A stretch of DNA of 64,000 nucleotides from Reticulitermes speratus (GCA_021186555.1 JAJKFL010000007.1:2221001-2285000), one strand, 5' to 3'. Positions 34,341-45,604 are shown, counted from the first letter of the stretch. Notes: generated by a model not told the origin, from the letters alone. Numbers and translations: made by a program.

Positions 34341-34349
34341 CAGTGTACC

Positions 34350-34446
34350 GCCACTGTTGGTGGTGCTGGTGGTGGTGGTGGTGCTGTGGTGGTGGTTTTA
34401 GTGGTGGTGTGTGTCCTGGCGCTGGTTGTGGTGATAGTATTAGTAT

Positions 34447-34487
<41 letters not shown>

Positions 34488-34488
34488 C
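34350..34488. repeat. (GGT)n and (AGT)n trinucleotide tracts
   Basis: An irregular GGT/GCT run at about 34356-34420, then about 13 AGT triplets at about 34440-34486. The 97-codon frame through them encodes Trp/Gly and Ser runs and is not credible as a gene. Confidence 0.9.
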
Positions 34489-34545
34489 CGGCTTACGAAT
34501 AAGCGGTTGTATTAATAGTTTTTGTACTTCAAAATAAATTCAACA

Positions 34546-35370
34546 TATTTCTTGTACGTGAATACTTATTTTGACACATTTGTACGTGAATACTTATTTT
34601 GATACATTTGTACGTGAATACTTATTTTGATACATTTGTACGTGAATACTTATTTTGATACATTTGTACGTGAGTACTTATTTTGATACAATTGTACGTG
34701 AGTACTTATTTTGACACATTTGTACGTGAATACTTATTTTGATACATTTGTACGTGAATACTTATTTTGATACATTTGTACGTGAATACTTATTTTGATA
34801 CATTTGTACGTGAGTACTTATTTTGATACAATTGTACGTGAGTACTTATTTTGATACAATTGTACGTGAATACTTATTTTGATACAATTGTACGTGAGTA
34901 CTTATTTTGATACAATTGTACGTGAATACTTATTTTGATACATTTGTACGTGAATACTTATTTTGATACAATTGTACGTGAGTACTTATTTTGATACAAT
35001 TGTATGTGAGTACTTATTTTGATACAATTGTACGTGAATACTTATTTTGATACATTTGTACGTGAATACTTATTTTGATACAATTGTACGTGAATACTTA
35101 TTTTGATACATTTGTACGTGAGTACTTATTTTGATACAATTGTACGTGAATACTTATTTTGATACATTTGTACGTGAATACTTATTTTGATACAATTGTA
35201 CGTGAATACTTATTTTGATACAATTGAACGTGAATACTTATTTTGATACATTTGTACGTGAATACTTATTTTGATACATTTGTACGTGAATACTTATTTT
35301 GATACAATTGTACGTGAATACTTATTTTGATACATTTGTACGTGAATACTTATTTGATACATTTTACAGC
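34546..35370. repeat. 28-bp minisatellite, about 29 copies
   Basis: Twenty-nine 28-bp units (TTGTACGTGAATACTTATTT start) with two main variable sites, T/A before TTGTAC and A/G in GARTAC. The variants form irregular blocks. Confidence 0.96.
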
Positions 35371-36109
35371 GCCTCAAGACACGTACGCTTATTTTTATAG
35401 ACAAAACGTGATTCAATGTAAAGGCTCTACTACAAGGAGTTAATGTGAATAACGGCCACCAGATGCATTGAAAAGCTGTGCAAGAGGCAAGAGCAGACCG
35501 GTAAGTGGGCGGTGCCACACAACAGAAGGACAGAGCTCCACATTTCGGTTTTGAAGTTCCTCTCTCCTGTTCCATCAACTGAGACACTTCCACCTCATTA
35601 CGCCCAACACCTGTATCTGCAACACCTCATTCTGCCCGCCCATTTAATTCAAACCGTACCACAGACAGCGGGCGGCTACGAACACCGATTAATCAGAGTT
35701 CTATTGCCAATACTGACCAGACAAGTTTCCCTTACGCAGTGCACGCACACTGGTCCTGAGCACCAACTCTCTCCTATTCAGCGCGTAAATGCGGCTCCTT
35801 CCTTAGGAAAGAACCGACTCAGACGTGAATTTGAACACTGTCTTGAAGAATAGTTGGAGCTATACCTCCTCTCCACCATACGTCCTCATGAGATTATTCT
35901 TAATTAAACACAGGGATAACTATGTCTTAAGTTTTATCCTGTTCATTCCGTGCATTGTCAATAATCAAGTCACGAAATTCAGTCCATCAACGTGATATTG
36001 TAACGTAAAATATGTGGGAACGATATAGTGCATGTTGTTGGACTGAGTGTTGTGAGTTGATTGTGTGCGTCAGTCTTCAGGAAGAAGATCTAGTATACAA
36101 AGATAAGAA
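35371..36109. other. No recognised feature
   Basis: Unique sequence. The plus frame at 35512-35853 (113 codons) is one of the few longer frames outside repeats, but it has no recognisable motif, no clear start context and no neighbour support. Confidence 0.45.
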
Positions 36110-36320
36110 AGTAGAGGAGATGAAAGAAAGGAGGTGAAAAAAGATAAAAAAGAAAAAGAAAGGAAAAACGATAAAAAAGAAAAACAGATAAAAAAGAAAG
36201 AAAAGATAAAAAAGAAAAGATAAAAAAGAAAAAGATAAAAAGAAAGAACAAAAAAGAAAACCGATAAAAATGAAAAAATATAAAAAGAAAGATAATAAAT
36301 AAAAAATATAAAAAGAAAAG
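36110..36320. repeat. Polypurine (AAAAAGAAAGATA)n-like tract
   Basis: About 200 bp of almost pure A/G on the plus strand, with irregular GATAAAAAAGAAA repeats. Confidence 0.9.
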
Positions 36321-36582
36321 AATGTGTGCGGACTACTGAGCTGGTTGAACGTGAACGCAGTTATTTACCTGACAAACTAAGTGCAGACTAATTTTATATC
36401 TGGAGCAGTGTTATTTAAACATGCAACACGATTCCTAGACGTAAGTGGATCGTAAAATATTGGGCAAGGCAAGTTTCGGCTGGATTTGTTGCGCTAAGAA
36501 TAAGAACAAAGGAAGGTCGTACTTGGTGAAATGTTCATGACATTTTTGTTTGTCATAAAAGGACAGGAATATCTTGAGTAGT

Positions 36583-36846
36583 TGACAGACTAGTGTCTTA
36601 TCAAGACAGACTAGTGTCTTATCAAGAAAGACTAGTGTCTTATCAAGACAGACTAGTGTCTTATCAAGACAGACTAGTGTCTTATCAAGAAAGACTAGTG
36701 TCTTATCAAGACAGACTAGTGTCTTATCAAGACAGACTAGTGTCATATCAAGAAAGACTAGTGTCTTATCAAGACAGACTAGTGTCTTATCAAGACAGAC
36801 TAGTGTCTTATCAGGACAGACTAGTGTCTTATCAAGACAGACTGTT
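36583..36846. repeat. 21-bp minisatellite, about 12 copies
   Basis: Units of CAAGACAGACTAGTGTCTTA type; each holds GTCTT-ATC-AAGAC, a small hairpin. Both strands stay open because 21 is divisible by three, giving 92- and 139-codon artefact frames. Confidence 0.95.
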
Positions 36847-37595
36847 CCATACAAGGCCCATCATCTCCTAAAATCTCCTGAAAACTTGTCAAAATATCTC
36901 ACTGTCACACGATACAAGAACTCAAAAGCACGTTCAGCATTAAACTAATCACCTCTAAAGAGCAAAATCGGTTATCTGTTATCCCAGGCTACCAGTTGGC
37001 GATTCGATACGGATCTATTAAGTTAAATTAACTAAACTGGAGAAACTCTAATCCACTGCACAGACTATTTCGGACTCGGAGTGTCGAGTCAGATGGAGTC
37101 AGATTTTCAATGCACTGGGTAAACAATAAACCCCAGTTTGAGCAGCAGGAGACAGACGAGAGTCAAGCAGGTTCCAACGTCTGGTTTTCATCGCAACTCT
37201 GTTTAAAACATTCCACATGACCTTTTGCCTAGACACGTTGATTTATAAGGCCGGAAACTTTGGTTCGCTGCCGCTGCGCTTGACGCTAACAAATGCCTGG
37301 CAATACGACAGCCACTAGCAGAACTGTGACTCACATCAGCTTGTTAGGCGGTCGTGACAAATGCGGTCAGTGATCTGATTTTTATACTTCTTTGTGTGAA
37401 TATATATCGCATTATCTATCAGCTGAAATTTTTGTACATTGCTCCGGTATTTCTTAAAGCATATTATCTAAAAGGATTTGAAATTCTTACTTCTTTCTTC
37501 AGACACATTTAATAAACTTTACACTGTAAAAAACACAGCTGTCTTAAAACTTGAGGAGGAAGAGGAGGAGAAGCAGAAGAAGATAAAAGCTATAG
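36847..37595. other. No recognised feature
   Basis: Unique sequence with a short purine run (GAGGAGGAAGAGGAGGAG type) near 37550-37580. Confidence 0.5.
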
Positions 37596-37883
37596 CAATC
37601 CCATTACAGGCCTGGACAGGCCCCTAGGGTTCCAGGAGGTTGAGGCTACCAGATTTGTAGACAATCGGCACACGAAGGTGGTAAGTTTGTCAGCCCTACG
37701 CACCGGCCGCCTTTACACCCCAGACTCCTGGCACTCATTTCTGTTAGAGGCTGAGTCGACCCCAGGGCCATAGTGCGGCCGGAAGGATCATGTCAATGAA
37801 AAATTCCAATGACACCATCGGGAATCGAACCCGCGACGTTCCGGCTTGTAGCGCGGTGTCTCAACCAACTGCGCCACCGCGTG
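37596..37883 (-). mobile_element. SINE family C, source of the adjacent array
   Basis: Minus-strand element: box A TGGCGCAGTTGGTTGAG at about 37862-37878, box B GGTTCGATTCC near 37822-37832, and a body and 3' end matching the copies at 32991 and 49367. Its 5' end does not meet unique DNA but runs straight into a 51-bp array made of its own head. Confidence 0.88.
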
Positions 37884-38753
37884 CTGTTTAAACAGCTTGT
37901 AGCGCAGTGCCTCAACCAACTGCGCCACCGTGTGCTGTTTAAACAGCTTGTAGCGCAGTGCCTCAACCAACTGCGCCACCGCGTGCCGTTTAAACAGCTT
38001 GAAGCGCAGTGCCTCAACCAACTGCGCCACCGCGTGCTGTTTAAACAGCTTGTAGCGCAGTGCCTCAACCAACTGCGCCACCGCGTGCTGTTTAAACAGC
38101 TTGTAGCGCAGTGCCTCAACCAACTGCGCCACCGCGTGCTGTTTAAACAGCTTGTAGTGCAGTGCCTCAACCAACTGCGCCACCGCGTGCTGTTTAAACA
38201 GCTTGCAGCGCAGTGCCTCAACCAACTGCGCCACCGCGTGCTGTTTAAACAGCTTGTAGCGCAGTGCCTCAACCAACTGCGCCACCGTGTGCTGTTTAAA
38301 CAGCTTGTAGCGCAGTGCCTCAACCAACTGCGCCACCGCGTGCTGTTTAAACAGCTTGTAGCGCAGTGCCTCAACCAACTGCGCCACCGCGTGCTGTTTA
38401 AACAGCTTGCAGCGCAGTGCCTCAACCAACTGCGCCACCGCGTGCCGTTTAAACAGCTTGAGCGCAGTGCCTCAACAACTGCGCCACCGCGTGCTGTTTA
38501 AACAGCTTGTAGCGCAGTGCCTCAACCAACTGCGCCACCGCGTGCTGTTTAAACAGCTTGTAGCGCAGTGCCTCAACCAACTGCGCCACCGCGTGCTGTT
38601 TAAACAGCTTGTAGCGCAGTGCCTCAACCAACTGCGCCACCGCGTGCTGTTTAAACAGCTTGTAGCGCAGTGCCTCAACCAACTGCGCCACCGCGTGCCG
38701 TTTAAACAGCCTGTAGCGCAGTGCCTCAACCAACTGCGCCACCGCGTGCTGTT
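37884..38753 (-). repeat. 51-bp array built from a SINE promoter head, 17 copies
   Basis: Each 51-bp unit is the first 36 bp or so of SINE family C (box A TGGCGCAGTTGGTTGAG through GCACTGCGCTACAAG) joined to the perfect palindrome GCTGTTTAAACAGC. The unit stops before box B, so each has an A box without its partner. Seventeen copies are almost identical; one near 38455-38480 has small deletions. Open frames of 85-230 codons on both strands reflect the 3-divisible period and encode nothing credible. Confidence 0.93.
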
Positions 38754-38809
38754 TAAATGTTTTTAAAGACAGCTTCCCATTTCAAAAGGAAAATGTCAAA
38801 AGATCGTTG

Positions 38810-38945
38810 ATTTCAGGTTCCGCCGCGATGTTCACGAGATCTGCGCTCTCCTGGAATATTACGCAGGTTGTCCCGAAACGTCGGTAAACAATTACCGCTC
38901 GACGCTGCGTAATATCCCAGAAGAGCGCAGATCTCGTCAAAAGAT
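38810..38945. mobile_element. Foldback of the TTCTGGGATATTACGC family
   Basis: Arms CGAGATCTGCGCTCTCCTGG (about 38836) and its complement ending about 38938 enclose CCCGAAACGTCGGTAA, which resembles the 3' half of a hammerhead (GAAAC-GUCG-GUA). No CTGANGA box is visible. Related pieces occur at 40940, 48325 and 55565. Confidence 0.55.
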
Positions 38946-39163
38946 AAACCTGCTGCCTACCTTGTGATGCAGGCAGCAGAATCCCGCGCAACGCCGGTAA
39001 CATACTTAGCAGGATACAAGGCATCACAGTGATGGCTGCAGCGTGTTCCTCCGATACAACGGAACGTGACCAACACACTACACGACGCCATTTACCTACC
39101 GTCACGTGGCAGACAGCAGTACCTCTGAACAAGACAGGCAATGTACATATAAACGTAATACTC

Positions 39164-39649
39164 AGGCGCGTTCGCGTAACCATTGTTGCCGTTGAAAAGC
39201 AATAAGTACTACATATTCTAAGTGCGTGTCTGTAGCCTTAGTTATCCAGCATGCAAAGCGCATGCGCCATATTATATTGTCATCTGTGACCTGTCTGGCT
39301 GTACCATATTTTTCCACATTATCTCATAAACGGCACGATTTTCGGAAAAAAGTTATTGAACATAAAATGTGTGTTTTGATTTTATCTACAACTTTTGTGT
39401 GAAATATTTCTCATTCTGAGAAGAATTCGGCGAAACATTATCACAAATGTACATAGGTCTTCATGTAAAGTACCCGTTATTCTTGTCACATGTAAATGAC
39501 ACTTGAATCTTATCGACAGATTTTCGAAAAAATACTCATATATCAAATTTCATAAAAATAGGTCCAGTAGGAGCCCAGTTGTTCCATGCGAACTGAAGAC
39601 GAAAATGACGAAGCTAATAGTCGGTTTTCGCTATTTTGCGAACGCGCCT
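39164..39649 (+). mobile_element. Dispersed inverted-repeat element R, copy 1
   Basis: The ends AGGCGCGTTCGC (39164) and GCGAACGCGCCT (39638-39649) are perfect 12-bp inverted repeats. The 486-bp interior recurs at 54651-55462 and 63672-64000 (landmarks TTAGTTATCCAGCATGCAAA, CTCATAAACGGCACGATTTT, CATAGGTCTTCATGTAAAGT, GGAGCCCAGTTGTTCCATGC). It is probably a non-autonomous DNA transposon. No transposase and no clear target duplication were found. Confidence 0.7.
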
Positions 39650-40485
39650 AAAGTCGGCACATATCTACGGGGCCACATTCTAGTTCCACGCTGTGAGAAG
39701 CTCAAACATTTTACACACTCTCTATTTCGAAAACCAAATGAATTCAACACAATTTTGCGAGCAAAATGTTACGATATATAGCGTCAAGTAGTCAGCAGAC
39801 GTAAGTCATCACACACAATAAAGGGTTAAAGACAGACGACACTTAATGCGCAACAAGAAACTACTTACCACTACATTCATACTAAGATATACGAAGTCTG
39901 AAAGCTTACATTATGTTCATTACCATCTCCATGACGCCATTTTATGGATACAACCTTATACGGTTGTTAGCAAAGGAAAAGTGACCTCCGTAGAGCACTT
40001 TACGCATTAGTGTATATGGCAGGGCACAGAGAGAAGGAACAGGGGGAAGGAGAAGTGCTTTATAGCACAGAAGAGCTATTACGTTTTTCTGTAACATAAT
40101 GAGCTAGGATTAGAATGAACAGAGACATAAAACGTATTTCTTGCGTAGCGAAAGAAGACAGAAGACCACGTTGTGTACAAATGAGGTTTGCAGGCGTAAA
40201 ACTGAGTCTCAGAGAAAGTGCGACTGAGACGGATATTAAAAGAATGGAATTCAATACTGAAATGTAAAGAGATAAAAGTTAATATTGCGAAATAAATTCT
40301 TTGGAAAAATGAAAAATACAGCGCCTACAAGCGTTTTTATTTTTGTATCACAGAAATCCATAAAATATTTTCTTAATTCAAACCCAAATGCGTGCAATAT
40401 TATGTCACAGAAGTGCTAACAATATTATCTTATACGCATATGTACAATGTTACATAATACAAACACATATAATATTATTTTAGAG
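39650..40485. other. No recognised feature
   Basis: Unique sequence between element R and the 35-bp array. Confidence 0.5.
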
Positions 40486-40908
40486 AAACACGCAGAACAT
40501 TGCGTTGCAGTAACTCCCAGAAACACGCAGAACATTGCGTTGTAGTAACTCCCAGAAACACGCAGAACATTGCGTTGTAGTAACTCCCAGAAACACGCAG
40601 AACATTGCGTTGTAGTAACTCCCAGAAACACGCAAAACATTGCGTTGTAGTAACTCCCAGAAACACGCAGAACATTGCGTTGCAGTAACTCCCAGAAACA
40701 CGCAGAACATTGCGTTGTAGTAACTCCCAGAAACACGCAAAACATTGCGTTGTAGTAACTCCCAGAAACACGCAAAACATTGCGTTGTAGTAACTCCCAG
40801 AAACACGCAAAACATTGCGTTGTAGTAACTCCAGAAACACGCAAACATTGCGTTGTAGTAACTCCAGAAACACGCAAAACATTGCGTTGTAGTAACTCCC
40901 AGAAACAC
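40486..40908. repeat. 35-bp minisatellite, 12 copies
   Basis: Twelve 35-bp units (CCCAGAAACACGCAGAACAT start). The last copies near 40830-40870 lose single bases (CCC to CC, AAAA to AAA). Three minus-strand frames of 135-161 codons are array read-through. Confidence 0.95.
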
Positions 40909-40939
40909 ATTTTTCAACCTAAAAGTTTTGAGGTTCTCA

Positions 40940-41071
40940 AAGCTGTGTTGCTGAAAATTCACATCTTCTGGGATGTTACGCCATATCGATTGGTGAGAAG
41001 TTACAGACGTTTCGGAGGATCCTAGTACATTCGTCTTCAGATTTCTCCGAAATATCTATAAATGTGTACAT
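40940..41071. mobile_element. Decayed relative of the TTCTGGGATATTACGC family
   Basis: ACATCTTCTGGGATGTTACG at about 40962 followed by TACAGACGTTTCGGAGGATC matches the order seen at 48325 and 55565. A CTGAAGA box (minus strand, near 41036) is present but stem II cannot be drawn. Confidence 0.5.
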
Positions 41072-41964
41072 ACCAACAACATATAAGAATCGAAAGGACG
41101 TGAAGGATCATATTTCAAATTCTTTGATCCAGAAAAGCAGTGGCTTTCGTGAAAATCTGGGCGATAATCGGCTTTTCGACTAATACATTAATTCATGAAT
41201 TCACAAGGCAAAGGAAAATTCTGAGGTGTATTTCAGTTTCCAAGACGCGTGTTCTATGTAATGTTAAACTTTCTCTACACAGAGCAGAACGTATAAATAT
41301 GCCTTCTGAACGCAGCTTAACGTTTTTTTTTTCTGTAAACAAGTTTGCATACTTGCACTTCAGTGCCGAGTAAAAAAGGCCTGGGCGGGTTTTATTTACA
41401 ATACGCAATCAGAGCGTCAGTATTTACCTCGTGAGATTTAACTGCATTAACCCTCTTAAGTCCCGGTGGTTACATGTACTCACCGTCAGGTACAACGAAC
41501 AGTCAACATTCTGCCAACAGATTGCAGTGCTGTGAACCTGTATAGAACTCACAAAAAGCAGCGGCTCTTTCCCCACACAGCATCCAATGGCTGGTTTTAT
41601 AACCCAGAAAGAGTGTTTACTACGCTGTAAGAAATGAATTTTTAACACAATTCAGGTTCATTTTCGTCTTTTAACAATTAATACTTGTCTCAATACGTAA
41701 CAAGTTACAGTACTTAATATTGCATATTTTTTTAAATATTCGCAAAATTACGAAATAACTTGGTCCTCTAGTCATTTTTCTACATGGCCATTCTGTAAAG
41801 AGCGCTACATTCGCAATTAATGCCCAAATCCAAATAAGATGCATTACCGTTATGGCACGCCTTCAGCACCTTTATATTCACATCACATCAACCTACGTAA
41901 CCTCAGTCACTGGACTTAAAGGTTTTGTGTTACTCTGAACCTCACACCTGTACTAAAAGGTAAA
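41072..41964. other. No recognised feature
   Basis: Unique sequence with one T run near 41324. Confidence 0.5.
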
Positions 41965-41965
41965 G

Positions 41966-42342
41966 GTAAAGCGGTTAGGTTAGGTTAGGTTACATTACGT
42001 TAGGTTTAGTTAGTTAGGTTTAGGTTTAGATTAGGTTTAGATTAGTTAGGTTTAGGTTAGGTTAGGTTTAGGTTTAGGTTTAGATTTAGGTTAGGTTTAG
42101 GTTTAGGTTTAGGTTAGGTTAGGTGTAGTTTAGGTTTAGGTTTAGGTTCAGTTTAGGTTTAGATTAGGTTAGGTTTAGGTTAGGTTAGGTTTAGGTTTAG
42201 GTTAGGTTTAGGTTTAGGTGTATGTTAGGTTAGGTTTAGGTTCAAGTTCAGGTTTAGGTTAGGTTTAGGTTAGGTTTAGGTTAAGTTACGTTACGTTACG
42301 TTAGGTTACGTTACGTTAGGTTTAGGTTACGTTAGGTTAGAT
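41966..42342 (+). repeat. Interstitial telomere-like (TTAGG)n/(TTTAGG)n tract
   Basis: About 375 bp of GTTAGG and GTTTAGG units mixed, with some GTTACG variants clustered at the right end (about 42284-42325). TTAGG is the telomere unit of most insects. The interspersed TTTAGG hexamers and the flanking ordinary DNA show this is internal, not a chromosome end. Confidence 0.93.
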
Positions 42343-42417
42343 ATCCCTGTGCTTAATTAAGTACAATGCAGCGAAGGCGTATGGAGAATCAGAGGTACAC
42401 TTCCACTCCTTATTGAA

Positions 42418-42612
42418 CTCGACAATGGACAGAGGTGAATTTTTTGCATCACGCCATGGTCACGGAAACATTAATAGGACGCTTGGTGGGTCTCACATTC
42501 GGTCAGGATGCTTTCGAGACAAGAATTATCTTTTGCCTCCGCAGGAATCCGACCTCCATTTCTCGGGCGCCTATCCCGCGGTCTGGTCACTCTTTATCAG
42601 TCTAGCTGGGCT
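42418..42612 (-). mobile_element. Diverged SINE family D head
   Basis: The order GGTGGGTCTCA...CGGTCAGGATGC...GGAATCCGACC...CGGTCTGGTCACTC...AGTCTAGCTGGG follows that of the minus-strand SINE at 45890-46097 (tRNA-like head with box B), but with many changes. The 67-codon frame across it is incidental. Confidence 0.5.
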
Positions 42613-42769
42613 TTGAAACTTAATAATTTATAGCAAAGTCTTTAAACAATTAAAAGCGACACAATACACAAATCCCGAAAGTTGGTTATTAAAAATTAAT
42701 TCAGAGAACCAAATAAGACGAAACCAGAATTTCTCCACGAGCACATACGGATATACAGACAAGGAAATA

Positions 42770-42885
42770 AAGAGCCACACAAACAAAGAGCCACACAAAC
42801 AAAGAGCCACACAAAGAGCCACACAAACAAAGAGTCACACAAAGAGCCACACAAAGAGCCACACAAACAAAGAGCCACACAAACA
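42770..42885. repeat. 10/14-bp short tandem repeat
   Basis: Irregular alternation of CAAAGAGCCACACAAA units, about 9 in total. Confidence 0.9.
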
Positions 42886-43032
42886 TGGCGAAGCTAACTG
42901 TCGCGTTCAGCAGTTTGCAAAGCTCCCAAAAACGGGGAACTAATGCCTGTCTGATCACGGAATGTTCTACGGCTCACTTTTACCCAACTTTAAACTCCAC
43001 ATACATATAACGACGACTTTCTCTTTCATGGG

Positions 43033-43200
43033 ACCTGAACCCGGTGGCGAAAGACACACTCCATATTCTGGAGGTTCCGGGTTCAAATCTCGGCCCCGAT
43101 AGCGGTTTCATCACAAACGAGATTCTTCGTGGGGTTTCTCTACCCCTCTGTGTAGATGTTGTGTAGTAGTTTGCCTTAATTTAGGCCGAAACCGTCCAAT
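43033..43200 (+). mobile_element. tRNA-headed SINE-like element
   Basis: GGTGGCGAAAGACACACTCC followed by GGTTCCGGGTTCAAATCTCG (B box GGTTCAAATCT) and a non-tRNA body (TTTCATCACAAACGAG...TTAGGCCGAAACCG). No second copy in the window and no duplication found, so the ends are estimates. Confidence 0.55.
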
Positions 43201-43488
43201 TACGGTTATTTAGGCTTATATAATTATTTTAGTAATCAGTTTCCTCCTGTCTCTTTCGCTTGTCTTCTCCTCTCTCTCTTCTGGGCAATGTAACTTCTGC
43301 GGTTGCGACAGATTCGTTAAACAAGTTAAGAAGCAATTAACAAAATTTCAGCCTCGAGTCCCAAAGATTTGCTACAAACAGTATAAAGTTTTTTTTGTAT
43401 TAAATATTAATGTAAAGATTTTACTCAGTCAATGGTTTCAAGCACGCAGCAAGTCTAATACATAAAAACACACAGTCGTAATACGTAA
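43201..43488. other. No recognised feature
   Basis: Unique AT-rich sequence. Confidence 0.5.
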
Positions 43489-43674
43489 CACAGTCGAACT
43501 CGGTTACAACGTCAAGAAGGGGACCCAATATTTTGCGTCGTTATAAACGAGTGTTGTTATAACAGTACTGTCATGTTATGGTTAACAGTGAGGAATTAAT
43601 TGGTACCACGGAATATCTGACGCTATAAACGAGGTACCGTATAAACCGATGTTGTTATAACCGGGTTCAACTGT
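43489..43674. mobile_element. MITE with pogo/mariner-like inverted termini
   Basis: Left end CACAGTCGAACTCGGTTACA and inverted right end CACAGTTGAACCCGGTTATA agree at 17 of 20 positions. The element is about 186 bp with no coding content. Internal repeats of GTTATAAACGAG type echo the termini. Confidence 0.68.
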
Positions 43675-44295
43675 GCATAAAAATTCGATTCCTACCTCAC
43701 AGGAAACACGTGGCACCCTTCACAGACAAGACGATTCATATTATATAGGCAAACAACAGCTTATGTTCCGATAATCGTGTACAACACAAACGTACAACCG
43801 TGCTTGCACAATGTAGGATTTTTTAGTGTTACGCCTGGTGGTACGTACGGTAAACACTGACTGGTAAGTTTTAACATAGCTGGTCACTTTTGTTTCAATT
43901 TGTGCAGCGGTAAAGTTCTAGGTTTTATCTGCAAAACGTGACTGAAATTATTAGAAGGCCATGGGTTTGGATTACAGCAAATTGTCGTAGCATGTGACGC
44001 CTTTCAGTCTGGCAAAAATATGTCGACGGTTACAAGTAACGTACTGTCTTAATCTCTTGGGCAGAATTCGGAAGCAGTACTTTTCTCCGAAACATTAAAC
44101 GACATGTGTTAAATTACTTCTATTCCATTTAAGGAAAACAATATCATGAGCCCAAAACTTAATAGTAATTTTACAATATTGCGATTCTATTATTGTTAAC
44201 TTTGTGCAACTTGAAATTTAATATTTTAACTAACTCGTATTAATCATTTAATGAAGGCGACAGAATAAGCATGCTGGCCTTGTATTCCTTTGTTC
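43675..44295. other. No recognised feature
   Basis: Unique sequence between the MITE and the hammerhead. Confidence 0.5.
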
Positions 44296-44299
44296 ACAT

Positions 44300-44343
44300 A
44301 ACTCCCTGATGATGGCACCTAGGTGCCGAAACATGTAGGAGTT
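44300..44343 (+). ncRNA. Hammerhead ribozyme motif, fully paired
   Basis: Plus strand: stem I 5' AACUCC (44300-44305), CUGAUGA (44306-44312), U, stem II GGCACC-UA-GGUGCC (44314-44327), GAAA (44328-44331), self-complementary ACAUGU (44331-44336), A17 (44337), stem I 3' GGAGUU (44338-44343). Both 6-bp helices are perfect and all core bases are present. Stem III is only 2 bp in a monomer but could be 6 bp between two molecules, as in dimeric hammerheads. It stands alone, without a visible foldback partner. Confidence 0.85.
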
Positions 44344-44345
44344 TT

Positions 44346-44805
44346 GTACCTACTTGTGAATGTATTTTATTAAGTGCGTAAGTTGGTTGATGTATTAAAT
44401 ATTAATTAACAGTAATTCACTTACGTAGTCTACTTTCCTCCAATTACTTCCAATAATAATGTAGGTGCTGTTACAGACAGACTCACATACATAATATATA
44501 TATAGTATTATATGTACCACGTATTTACTCACAGCTTTGTATAAACATCTATGTGCCTAGTAAACTACAAACAGCTTTATCATAGTATTTGATCTGTCCT
44601 TTATACAAAGCGAATTCTAGCTTGTCTGTGTATGTTTCGTATTCAAGGCATATGCCTCCGGAGTTTCCCTGTTCGTAACTTTGTCAATGATTTACAGTTG
44701 CAAGGTTTCTCGCCACAGCAGTCTGACTACACAGACAGATAATACCTGCTTTCAATTATAGCTTTACCGTCCTCTTAAGTACACTGAAGACGTGCACAGC
44801 TGTGA
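44346..44805. other. No recognised feature; short TA tract
   Basis: Probably includes the body of the PLE-like piece downstream of the ribozyme, but nothing diagnostic is visible. A TA-rich run lies at about 44492-44512. Confidence 0.45.
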
Positions 44806-45604
44806 ATGTAACCGTCAGACGACGAGGAACGACATCAACATTCGACATAACAATGTGACCGTCAGACGACGAGGAACGACACCAACATTCGACATAACAA
44901 TGTGACCGTCAGACGACGAGGAACGACATCAACATTCGACATAACAATGTGACCGTCAGACGACGAGGAACGACATCAACATTCGACATAACAATGTGAC
45001 CGTCAGACGACGAGGAACGACATCAACATTCGACATAACAATGTAACCATCAGACGACGAGGAACGACATCAACATTCGACATAACAATGTGACCGTCAG
45101 ACGACGAGGAACGACACCAACATTCGACATAACAATGTAACCATCAGACGACGAGGAACGACATCAACATTTGACATAACAATGTGACCGTCAGACGACG
45201 AGGAACGACACCAACATTCGACATAACAATGTAACCATCAGACGACGAGGAACGACATCAACATTCGACATAACAATGTGACCGTCAGACGAGAGGAACG
45301 ACATCAACATTCGACATAACAATGTGACCGTCAGACGACGAGAACGACATCAACATTCGACATAACAATGTGACCGTCAGACGACGAGGAACGACACCAA
45401 CATTCGACATAACAATGTGACCGTCAGACGACGACGGACACCAACATTCGACATAACAATGTGACCGTCAGACGACGAGGAACGACATCAACATTCGACA
45501 TAACAATGTGACCGTCAGACGACGACGAACGACACCAACATTCGACATATCAATGTGACCGTCAGACGACGACGAACGACACCAACATTCGACATATCAA
45601 TGTG
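44806..45604. repeat. 47-bp minisatellite, 17 copies
   Basis: Seventeen 47-bp units (GTCAGACGACGAGGAACGAC start). Variants ACATC/ACACC and GTGACCG/GTAACCA alternate. A few copies at 45290-45440 have short deletions. Confidence 0.96.

Noticed and set aside
34244..34537. 97-codon frame with Trp/Gly and Ser runs
   Set aside because: It is translation of GGT and AGT microsatellites.
35512..35853. 113-codon plus frame as a gene
   Set aside because: No recognisable domain, signal or neighbour support; plausible by chance in 64 kb.
37788..38766. Frames of 85-230 codons on both strands (repeated AQLVEALRYKLFKQH and similar)
   Set aside because: They come from the 51-bp SINE-head array, whose 3-divisible period keeps both strands open.
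41966..42342. True chromosome end
   Set aside because: The tract is short, mixed with TTTAGG and TTACG, and followed by more than 20 kb of ordinary sequence.
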